This document shows positions 20,221-29,101 of a DNA stretch of 64,000 bases, one piece after another. Source of the DNA: Argyresthia goedartella. Lineage: Eukaryota; Arthropoda; Insecta; Lepidoptera; Argyresthiidae. Made by a program: the position numbers and the translations under genes. Below the pieces are notes generated by a model. It was not told the DNA's origin, made no database searches, and saw nothing but the letters and a program-made list of their open reading frames with translations. The stretch's first letter is position 1, and every line of letters begins with the position of its first letter. The stretch spans positions 19,275,231 through 19,339,230 of the forward strand of contig OX463815.1 in the NCBI GenBank assembly GCA_949825045.1, written 5' to 3'.

Positions 20221-21030
20221 ATAACATGATCCGCCTCGATCACATGCCTAGCAAATCGAGTAGAGAGCACCTGATCTGTTAAGAAGGAGCAGGCCGCCCC
20301 GGAAAAACATCGCTACCAAGTCGATTTGCGAGAAGCCGAGAACCTGATATGAACCGTTAAAGGAACGGCGCAAGCCGCCCAGAAAATATCATATGGTTAG
20401 CAAGGCGAGTAGGAAGTACCAGAAAATGTAAGGCGGGCGGTCCAGTTCGCCCCGGACACGAGTAGTGACCTGTGAGTGAGGAACAGTTTGTTCAATAACG
20501 CCCCAATGGGCGGCGCAAGTCGACCCGCAAATTTGACATGGAAAATGGAGAATTCAGTACCTGATAAGATCTTTTGTGAGGGACGGCGCGATTAACTCGC
20601 GAATAGTTAAGGATACTAGGCGCTATGGATAAAAATGGATTATGATTTTGGCTCCCCTGGGGTAGGAGCCCGGGGCACGTGGCCCAGTTCCCCTCCCCCG
20701 GATGGTATCGGGATCAATGTTAGATAGAGAGGAAATAGTAGAGAATAAGGGGACAAGTTTGCAAGCCACGCGATGTAGGGTCTCTTGCAAGGCACATATT
20801 GTTCATAATTTGATAATGTTGTTTAATAAAACGGCCGATTTACGTAAAATTTATTTTTTGTGCGGATGCGCACGAGCGCTCTCTACTACTCCACCAAGCC
20901 AACTAGCTATTCAGCTGTCTGTCAGGTCAGGCATCTTGCGTCTCATATCACACGCCTTGAAGCCAGGTTCAATTCACAGGTGTGACAAAGACGGAAGATG
21001 ATAGTCAGTTGCCTAGTTGGCTTGGTGGAG
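20221..21030. repeat. Non-coding GC-rich block and 19-bp inverted repeat
   Basis: From 20221 to 20720 a GC-rich block repeats short motifs such as GGCGCAAGCCG and GGCGGCGCAAGTCG and ends with GGCTCCCCTGGGGTAGGAGC. I recognise no family. Farther on, ACTCCACCAAGCCAACTAG (20888-20906) is repeated in perfect inversion at 21013-21031; between them is a B-box-like GGTTCAATTCA. The ORF at 20702-21001 crosses these motifs and looks incidental. Confidence 0.45.
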
Positions 21031-21122
21031 TGGTACATCATTGTATCGTGACACTGACTTGTTAGGTAAATTAGCGGAGAGAGCACATTGTACGACTGCT
21101 AAATCGTAAAGGAGATATTTAC

Positions 21123-21274
21123 CTCCTCTGAGACTGTACCAAGCGGCTCCATTAGTGACGCCTCCCTGCTTTCCGAAGTTGAAGGTGGCGCCATCGTCAG
21201 CGCCGGTGTGGCAGCCGCGGCGCGAGTGCGACGACATGTCCGCGTGCGCGTGCGCATACGTGAGGGCCAGCTCC
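21123..21274 (-). CDS. Carboxypeptidase gene, exon 5
   Basis: It completes residue 247 and encodes ELALTYAHAHADMSS, CHTGADDGATFNFGKQGGVT and NGAAWYSLRGG. The NG(A/V)xWY(S/P)LxGGMQD string, shared with exon 6, is a hallmark of the N/E subfamily and positions the substrate-binding Tyr. The acceptor is GCGCAG (21275-21276) and the donor GAG|GTAAAT (from 21122). High GC sets it apart from the flanking intron. Confidence 0.93.
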
Positions 21275-21913
21275 CTGCGCGTAACGCAAAATGGGACTTA
21301 ACACGTTCGCCTTAGGAGGGATACGTATGCAAGATGACTCTTGGACGACCGTTGGACTGGATGATCAGTCAAAAGGCTTATTATCGTCATATACAAGTCT
21401 ACGCACATTTCATTAAGGTGCTACGAAAAAAAAATGGGGTTTTTTCGAATCCATTTACTCCACCATGAAGTCTTCTACTAATTTAATTTTTAGGTTAACA
21501 AAAACGCGATTGGATGAAATTTTCTCGATAGAATTTAATTACGAAAACACCTCTAAATAGTTTTATTTTTTCCTGTAATTCCGAAATCCTAACTAATTTC
21601 ATTGTGGAACTGCGTTCAAAATGTTGATATTATGTATGCGCAAAATCTCCATAAATAAATTTTGAACAAATTAGCGTAGTTTATTTTTAAACAATTATTC
21701 TGTGGTTTAGCGCTAGGTTTTTTTATTTTTTCCCGATTCCGTCCCTCTCACACTGCGGGTCTTTCCGCCTGGAGTAACGGGGACCTTTGCACGGTCGAGG
21801 TATCGCCTTAACTGCGCTCGACTGACGTAAAACTGCTTGCCCTTTGCTTTGTACATCTGGCTTCTTATATTTTGCTAAACACGTCGTCCGATAACTGTGT
21901 GCTTTTTTAGAAT
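21275..21913. other. Intron 4, left part, non-coding
   Basis: AT-rich from 21400 with poly-A and poly-T runs. I see no repeat or gene. Confidence 0.4.
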
Positions 21914-22560
21914 ATGTGTTTCAGTTGTCACGATAGAAAGACTGCTAATGGAGGTGGTGGTTCTTTAATGTTAGTTAAAAATAATATTAAAGTAAAACAA
22001 CGGAAATTATCTTGTACGACCTCTATGAACAAAAATCCTATAACTTTGGTAGACAATTTCAAGCCTATGTTAGAAAATATTCAAAAACTTTTTAGTTGGC
22101 TTGTAGAAATGGAAAACTTTAATAAAAAAAATACAAAATTCTAACAATAGAATGAAAACTGTTTGGCAAATAATAAACCGTGAAACTGGCAAAATTATAC
22201 CTAGGAACAATGACTTCTGCTTAAAGGTATGAATAATGTTATAAAATCTAACCCTGATGTAGCTTGACCTTTCGAAACATTCTTCACCGATGTACCATTA
22301 CTCACAAGAGAGTGTCTAAACTTATCTCTACATGACTTTGTTAAATAACATCAGTCAGTGATGTAGATTTTAAATTTATTCATGTATCAAACGTTTAGAT
22401 TACTTATATATTCTATCCCCACACTTGGCTTATTTAATCAATAAATGTGTTGACGATGGAGCTTTCCCAGACCTCATGAAACACAGTAAACTGATACCTC
22501 TGTTCAAATCGGCAGACAAGGGTAATCCTTCAAATTTCAGACCCAGATATTAGTCTGAAA
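21914..22560 (+). pseudogene. Degenerate non-LTR retrotransposon (plus strand), 5' part
   Basis: Fragments in shifting frames include MKTVWQIINRETGKIIPRNN (about 22152), an ETFFTDVPLLT-like piece, and PHLAYLINKCVDDGAFPDLM then KLIPLFKSADKGNPSNFRP (about 22420-22550). These are the linker and the start of the reverse transcriptase in jockey/CR1-like elements. The RT resumes at about 24695-24835. The gap is filled by a LINE in the opposite orientation, so this older copy was split. Confidence 0.6.
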
Positions 22561-24694
22561 TTTCCAGCACCAAGTAAAATATGTATAAAGATTACACTCA
22601 AGCAAATGATTTATTTTTATTTATTAACATAATTTATTTATGCCTTGACGGCCGAAGCCAAATCGACATAAATTACAGATATATACATAGACAATAGATT
22701 AAGTACATTCCTTGCACTTACATATAGGATTCACAATAATTTATATTAATTAGATTCAATATTCAAAAATAACAATCAAATAAAATATTTACAATCCAAA
22801 TTAAAATTCACAATATGTCATCAATCATAAATCAATTAAATTAATTAATAAAAATCTAAATTCAATGTAATAATTTGAGATTACTGTCATTCCATCATCT
22901 CGCAGAACCTGCCACACACTCGCACAATGTCCCTATGGATGCATGGGCATCACCAAACAGATCGTTCAGTGGTTCTGCCGCCAACAGAGCATTCAGGCTA
23001 TCCCGCGCCCGGACAAGCGGAGACTGCCGGCGCGCCACCGCGCGGTGCGAGCCGCCCGCTAGCAGCTGGTGCCTGCGACCGCGTAGGTAATTGTCAGGCA
23101 CAAATAACGCACATACCGCACTGACAAGCGTCGCTCAGTTACTGTGGCCTCGCCACAATCGACACACAGTCAGAAGTTGTTCAGTGTTACGTCTCACCTC
23201 TAGTGAGTTATATCCAAGCATACCCAATGTAAAAGCGGTTGGATAGAGATAAGGGTAGTACCCAAATTTCCTCTTAAATAGGTATCGTAAAAAAGCTTTT
23301 TGTACCTTCTCGAGCATAAGGACGTATGAGCTTTCGTGTGGATTCCAAACAACCGAGCTAGATTCCAGTTTGGTTCTCACTAGGGCAGTATAAAGAAGCT
23401 GTACCACACCCAGCTGTACCAGACCCACGGAATCACTTACTATTCCGAATCACAAACCCCAATATTTTAAAACATTCCTTGGCTATAGTGCTCATGTGCT
23501 CATGGAATGTAAGTTTAGGGTCAAACGTAACACCGAGATCCTTCATCGAATACACTCGAGTCAAGGACTCCGCGCCGAGTGTATACGTCACGCTAATAGG
23601 CCGAGGTGAGCGCGTGAAAGACATTATGCAACATTTTTCACTATTGAATTGCTCACACTCCATCTATAGACCGCATCTAGATCTTCCTGTAGTAGCCTAC
23701 AGTCATTTCCTGACTTTATGGGAAGTACTAGTTAGAGGTCGTCGGCGTACAGTAGGCATTTAGAATATTTTAGCACAGATTCTAGGTCATTTATCATGAT
23801 GATAAATAACAACGGACCAAGAATAGAGCCTTGGCTAACACCCGACCGCGTGTGGTACGGCTTGGACTCAAAGCAGCCATGTCGCACAAACTGTTGGCTG
23901 TTTTTCAAGTAATCAGCAAAGAAGACCAACAGCCTTTGGGCAAATCCTATGGCGCACAATTTCTTCTTTAGGGCATCGTTATCAACTCTACCGAACGCCT
24001 TACGGAAGTCAAGATAGGCGACGTCCACCTGACATCCCCGACCCATGCTCTCTGAGACCAAGTCGACTAACGTCAGTAAGTTGGTGGTTACTGAGCGATG
24101 GCTCCTAAATCCGTGTTGCGAGTCGCACAAATATGGCGCTATCTGTGGATAGATTTTACCGTATATGATTGACTCGAACAATTTTGCCAATGAACTCAGG
24201 ATCGCAATCGGTCGATATTGATTTACAGAGGCAGTATCACTAGTCTTGGGTACAGGACTGACTCGAGAAAGCTTCCAGCTGGTGGGGTACTTCCCTTGCT
24301 CAAGAGCTAGGTTGAAGATAAAACCTAAACGCAGTACCAGCTGATCACTATAGGCCTTTAAGAAGTAAGGAGGGACGTTGTCCGGTCCAATTGCGCTCCT
24401 TGGCCTTAGTTGTCTCAGTCCTTTCTCTATATCCCTACGGGAAACATGTGTAATTTGGACGTAGTTAGCAGTACGCGAGTCATCGGATCTGTTTACCAGA
24501 TCCGGTGCCAGCGCCGGCTTGTCACTGAGGAAAACGTCGGAGAAGTAGTCTGCAAATGCGGCTGCTGCTTCTTCTCCGGCACACTCTTGCCCCTAATTCG
24601 AAACCACCCTTCGATCTGAAGCCGCTCACATGTTTCCAAAACGCGCGTGGGTTGTATCTGATATTACCTTCTATCTTCGATCTCACACTTCAAC
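22560..24694 (-). pseudogene. Jockey-like LINE (minus strand), 5'-truncated, frameshifted
   Basis: From the 24.69-kb side: KIEGNIRYNPRAFWKHV, then the RT core (23732-24190: DSQHGFRSHRSVTTNL, AYLDFRKAFGRVDNDAL, GVSQGSILGPLLFIIMIND, LLYADDL with the catalytic Asp pair), then after frameshifts the thumb and connection region (23433-23663, FDPKLTFHEHMSTIAKE; 23135-23428, LLYTALVRTKLESSSVVWNP). There is no endonuclease region, so the copy is 5'-truncated. The AT-rich 3' part reaches about 22.6 kb. It sits inside an older plus-strand LINE. Confidence 0.75.
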
Positions 24695-24850
24695 GTTCAA
24701 AACAACTCCACCCCGAACAATACAGCGTCACTAGGGAATCGACTACGGATACAGGCACAGGATGCTATGGGCGTTTTTTACGATCTGTCGAAGGCATTTG
24801 ATTGTGTTGATCACAATGTGTGAGACGTCGCTGTGCGAAAGATGCGACTA
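24695..24850 (+). pseudogene. Degenerate non-LTR retrotransposon (plus strand), RT continuation
   Basis: Frames show HPEQYSVTRESTTDTGT and then GVFYDLSKAFDCVDHN, the motif holding the first catalytic Asp of a reverse transcriptase. This picks up where 21914-22560 leaves off, confirming an interrupted plus-strand element. It decays into non-coding sequence after 24850. Confidence 0.6.
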
Positions 24851-25568
24851 TCTATTTGTTTTCTTCCTCTTGTATTATAAATGGCGTGGTATCCTCTTTT
24901 GAGATTAATTTTGCCAGTGTGAAGTATATTTGAAACACCACAATTTGGTCAGGTTCTCTAATGTGAACAGCCTTAATATCTAATCTCTGACATCTACGAA
25001 TTCAATCGCAAAGTAAACTCCACTAAATAAACACGATTATTTTAAACGCTGTCTTTAGTAGCGATCATGGTCGATTTGTAATATGAAAAAGATTCCGATA
25101 GAAATTCCTAGATGTCAGAATTAACTAACATGAGCTTAGACGAATAACTCATCGACGGAGAGTGCTAATGCCGTCAAAAAGATGCGACGCAATTCTTTCT
25201 TTGCGAGTGTTGCACGCACAAATTCACATTGATACCTTTGACAATAAAGATACCACCTCATCTTTACTTTCCTCCAAAATTAATTTGAATTATTTGAAAT
25301 CATAGACTATGGCAGGAAACGCGTGTGGGATTCCCCGCCATTTTGTGTTTTCTCTTCAGAGATGTTTTCGTAGGTACCAAAGCGCGTTCGAATAGTGATT
25401 GACAGAGATTTTCATAGGCCATCCTTCTGTCAAAAAGTTGAACCTTTCCGATGTGTTTTTTGGGGGCGCTTATTAGGATTCTATGAGTCATTATCTTGAG
25501 AATTTTCTGTTGGTCTTAGCACTACCCAGGAGAACGTGTAGGGATCCAAATATTTGTTTTATGCTCAC
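24851..25568. other. Intron 4, right part, non-coding
   Basis: AT-rich, no recognisable gene or repeat. A small minus-strand frame at 25300-25491 has no known motif. Confidence 0.35.
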
Positions 25569-25735
25569 CGAAACGTGTCGTCATCGGGGCTGGCGGAGTA
25601 CTCCGACACGGGCGCTCCGCTGCGGCTCTCGTCGTACGGGTAGTTGGCGACGAGGTCTCCACCGTGCATCGCGCCACTCAGCACAAACGGGATGGACATG
25701 ATCCAACGCATTACTGCGCGAGTTTCCGGTTCTAG
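25569..25735 (-). CDS. Carboxypeptidase gene, exon 4 (third zinc ligand)
   Basis: It encodes residues 192-246 and two bases of 247: [20 protein letters not shown], then [21 protein letters not shown]215 in AMHGG is the third zinc ligand of M14 peptidases, and [10 protein letters not shown] is the conserved helix before it. [10 protein letters not shown] closes the exon. The acceptor is CATTTCAG (25736-25737) and the donor CG|GTGAGC (from 25568). Confidence 0.94.
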
Positions 25736-26185
25736 CTGAAATGTTTACTGGGACTGAAGGTAAACTAATGTTTGTATGTCCTCTCCCCCCTCTCCTTTTA
25801 TTCATCCTACCCTATCAAACCAGTGTGTGTGCGGTGGACGTAGCTTCTGGCTAGAATGCTAGAGGTCTGTCTTAACCTAAGTGTCCTTTGAGGTGGCACG
25901 ATGGCTGTTATCCTTGCTTTGATCCCTTCCTTGCTTTTACTGTGGAGCATAGGCAGGGAATATCGTTTTCTCCACTCTCGAGCGATATTGCCTATGGCAC
26001 AATGTTCCAAGCTGCCAGCAGCAGGGGAATGTGGGGGATTTGAGGGAAAATTTGAGGTAGTGATGTACAGTCAATACAAAAATGCTTGAAAAAATTATTT
26101 ATAGCAAGTTTCTTTGAGAGATGACCACCAACTCGATCAGCGAGTAAAACTGGATTACAGGGACAATGTGGAACAAGATAATTAC

Positions 26186-26341
26186 CGGTGCAGTGAGGCG
26201 AGTAAGATCCTTCAGGAGATGGTTGTTATGGTTGATCCCATGCCGTTCAAACTCAAAAGTGATTGCATCCAAATCTGGGAAGTTGCGGTTCAAGTCCACA
26301 GAATGATTGTTGTTGCGTCCAAGCAAGTAGTCATGACTACC
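26186..26341 (-). CDS. Carboxypeptidase gene, exon 3 (substrate-binding Asn-Arg)
   Basis: It encodes residues 140-191 in phase 0 at both ends (52 codons). GRNNNHSVDLNRNFPD contains R158, which with N157 or N159 matches the substrate-carboxylate-binding Asn-Arg pair of the family. The remainder (FERHGINHNNHLLKDLTRL) corresponds to the variable loop before the PET motif. Acceptor CCACAG (26342-26343), donor CCG|GTAATT (from 26185). Confidence 0.93.
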
Positions 26342-26584
26342 CTGTGGATATTAAAAAAATATTTGAATATACTAGGACTAATAGTTTTATTTCTAGCAAA
26401 AACTTTACTTTAACCTTATTTGGACCTAAATTTCGAAATTTCTTTCTTTTTCATAATCCTTGAAAGGTTTTATTGGTACAATTCTAGAAATAAAACCACT
26501 AAAAAATCAAAATTATTAAAGTTTATTTTTGATGACTAACTCTAAGAAACACATCTAAAAGCATGCACAGAAAGGTCTACTCAC

Positions 26585-26781
26585 GGTATCAGTGGCCACC
26601 TGCCAGCCATCAGGGTTCATGGAGGGCAGAAGATGGATCCTCGTGTTATGGATGAGGTTCCGGATGTGGCGGTCATGGTTCATGTACTGATCGCACAGGT
26701 AGTTCGCTAGGCCCAGCAGCAGTTCGCGGCCTAGAACCTCGTTCCCATGGATGTTGCCGACATACTTGACTTCTGGTTTGT
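26585..26781 (-). CDS. Carboxypeptidase gene, exon 2 (HxxE zinc site)
   Basis: It encodes residues 75-139. YVGNIHGNEVLGRELLLGLA carries H85 and E88, the first two zinc ligands (HGNE, the HxxE of M14 enzymes). RIHLLPSMNPDGWQVATDT follows, matching the conserved MNPDG segment. Acceptor TTCACAG (26782-26783), donor ACC|GTGAGT (from 26584). Entry phase 1 joins correctly with exon 1 (T + AC giving Tyr). Confidence 0.95.
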
Positions 26782-26912
26782 CTGTGAATATTTTATGTAT
26801 AGGTTCTCTTGAGCCTTTTACAAATTAATTTTTACCTTTCAGACTTTTTGTGATGTTCAAGTTCATAGTGTCAGAAAGTCTAAAACTACCTAAAACTGAT
26901 TGTTTCGAAGAG

Positions 26913-26961
26913 TTACTGAAAATATGTAGTAGATAGGTAATCTACTACATATTTTCAGTAA
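26913..26961. repeat. Perfect 22-bp-arm hairpin in intron 1
   Basis: TTACTGAAAATATGTAGTAG plus AT (26913-26934) pairs perfectly with 26940-26961 across a 5-base loop. Two more perfect hairpins follow in the same intron at 27287-27309 and 27323-27361 (17-bp arms TTTAAAATATGTTAAGA). The cluster could be MITE remnants or sites where a cruciform forms. Confidence 0.8.
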
Positions 26962-27799
26962 TAACTATGCTTATGCTGGCAGCAAGTTGCCAACAAAATG
27001 GCCAACAAGCGGCTTCACGGTACACAACAACAAGCTCACAGCCAACCCATGTTGTCAACTGCACCGAAATTTCGTTAAAACATATGGTATGACTGTGCCA
27101 GAAGGTTGAGAACCACGCGCCATTTCGGCGGTTGTAGATCGTGGTCGGCAACAAGCGTCTAGATGGTTGACGAATTACGCAAGCACCAAAGTGTTGTTGG
27201 GGGAGGATCATGGCTTAGCCTAATTTTAATGTTAGGGGGGACGGGGGTACTAGATGGTGATTACGTCAGCAATAGTTTACCAAATATTTTGTTTTAGTAA
27301 AACAAAATGAATAATAATATTATTTAAAATATGTTAAGATTAATTCTTAACATATTTTAAACAATAAAAATATGATGTTATCATTTGTCTTTCGCGCATG
27401 ATATGTGTGGTATACAATGGTTAGAGAAAACGAAATAACTACTAAAACTGTGCAGACATAATACTTGAATGACCCCTCATAGCAAGTTTGATTGTTCGCC
27501 TCCTCCTCGCCCATCTCACTCTCACCACAGCAGATTCTTGACCAGTTTTGAACTCTTTTTCCAATCCTTATGGATGAAAATACACGGCAAAAGCTGCTTG
27601 TTGAAAACTGAAGACGGTCTTCAACAGTGTAGCAGATACTTAACTGTAGTCTCAGCTTATCTGTGCTTGTTAGGTACCACATACTGGGAAAGGTCCTTGA
27701 TTGTTTTGTATCCGTTCATGATAGTCTTTAGTCCTACATATGAGCCTACTTCAATCACGATTTGTATTCATTTGTAAAAAAAAAATGTAGGGTACTTAC

Positions 27800-28019
27800 A
27801 AGGTTGGTGGAATCCGGGATGGTCGGAGAATTCAATAACGTATAGGGGAACATTCCGCACAGATGGCTCAGTGAGAGCATAAACACGTGAGATGTTCGGA
27901 CATTTCCTCTGAATAGTCTCCAGAATTATGGGTAGCTCTTCATTGTTATGGTGCTTCCAAACAAATTCCGCAGACGCCGAAACTATGAAGACGCTGCACA
28001 TAAGCCAGAAAAGACTCAT
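27800..28019 (-). CDS. Carboxypeptidase D/M-like zinc metallocarboxypeptidase, exon 1 (signal peptide)
   Basis: First coding exon of a host gene that I reconstruct as eight exons and 472 residues. It would remove C-terminal residues (basic ones, by family precedent) from peptides in the secretory pathway or outside the cell. I chose the Met at 28019 because a signal peptide follows at once (MSLFWLMCSVFIVSASA, then EF) and the start context has G at -3. An upstream Met in the same frame (28166) would bury the signal peptide. HHNNEELPIILETIQRKCPN and YVIEFSDHPGFHQP match the N-terminal part of the M14 N/E domain. All catalytic residues are present: H85, E88, H215 and E315. One catalytic domain plus one transthyretin-like domain resembles carboxypeptidase M or E, or a short product of a silver/carboxypeptidase D gene. 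The donor is T|GTAAGT (from 27799). Confidence 0.93.
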
Positions 28020-28302
28020 CGCGATAGTGAAAGCTCGCCAACGACACGTTAAAACATTACAAACTCTTCCTTTGCAGTCTGAAATTGCACAAATCAAAGC
28101 ACGCAACGTATCAACGTAACGACAGAAATATCGATCGCATTTCCCGCCGCGCTCTTTGCGCGACACAACTACCGCACAACAAGAAACAACAAAACTGACT
28201 GAGTTTCAGTTGGTTGAGTGAGTGAGTTGAGTGAGTGAGTGAGTTTGTTACCAGTGTGACCATCTTGAAATTGGAAATCCTGCCATGCTTAAAATAAAAA
28301 AA
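28020..28302. promoter_or_regulatory. Region upstream of the carboxypeptidase start
   Basis: This is presumably the 5' untranslated region and promoter of the minus-strand gene. It holds a CpG-rich stretch (about 28130-28160, GCATTTCCCGCCGCGCTCTT) and a (GAGT)n run at 28214-28245. No TATA box is obvious. Confidence 0.35.
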
Positions 28303-28715
28303 ACGGTCAAGTGCGAGTCTAAATCGCACACGAAGGGTTCCGTACCACCGTTCAATGGAAGCGATGGTGTGGAGTGAATAGTTTGGATTTTACACAGCAA
28401 AATATTGTTTACAAAGTTATTGGTGCGGTTACTTTCACACTCCATGTACGTAACCAGGTGCATCCATAAGTTTGTATGTGCTATTGAAAGAATTGTTGTA
28501 TGGGAGCCCCCTTAAATATTTCTTTTATCCTGTTTTTTAGTATTTGTTGTTATAGCGGCAACAGAAATACATAATCTGTGAAAATTTCAACTCTCTAGCT
28601 AGCTAGATTCTTGAGATACAGCCTGGTGACAGACGGACGGACGGACGGACGGACGGACAGCGAAGTCTTAGTAATAGGGTCCCGTTTGGAACCCTTCGGG
28701 TACGGAACCCTAAAA
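28303..28715 (+). repeat. Lepidopteran-type interspersed repeat, complete copy
   Basis: It starts ACGGTCAAGTGCGAGTCTAA, includes GAAGGGTTCCGTACC, a (GGAC)n run (28631-28657), and ends GGGTACGGAACCCTAAAA, the complement of the start-proximal GGGTTCCGTACC. The first half matches 7223-7460 closely. TIR-like ends and no coding capacity suggest a non-autonomous element. Confidence 0.75.
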
Positions 28716-28820
28716 ACTACCAAATTGTGCCACACACTCCGAATAAAATGCCGAAATAATGCCGACTTTTAAAAGGTTGTAAACGTTTAAACGTATGATT
28801 TTGATTAACAAAAATACTTA

Positions 28821-29101
28821 TTAACCGACTTCAAAAAGGAGGAGGATATCCTGTTTGTTGCGCAATTGTTCCGTCAATAATGAAAGGATTTTGTTGATGT
28901 TTTTTATCGGAAGGTCATCTTCAGAGGTAAATCCCATATACATTTAATTGAAATTGATGTAGCGCTTTCTGCAAAAATCAACAAAATAATAAAATGATAC
29001 GCAAATGACGTTTTGGTTTGGACTTTTCTTGTATAAAGACGACATGCGCATCCCGACCAGGGAAGAAGAAATACAGCTTGAACTTGGAGTCGGTTTTTTA
29101 A
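28821..29101. repeat. Lepidopteran-type repeat with ACCGACTTCAAAAAGG ends
   Basis: The left end TTAACCGACTTCAAAAAGGA and the right end GGAGTCGGTTTTTTAAA are imperfect complements. From memory, this end motif is very frequent in moths and butterflies. No coding capacity. Confidence 0.65.

Noticed and set aside
20702..21001. 99-codon plus-strand ORF
   Set aside because: Crosses the inverted repeat and GC-rich repeat block, shows no domain.
22875..23124. Overlapping ORFs on both strands
   Set aside because: They lie in the C-terminal and 3' part of the minus-strand LINE and give no motif of their own beyond it.
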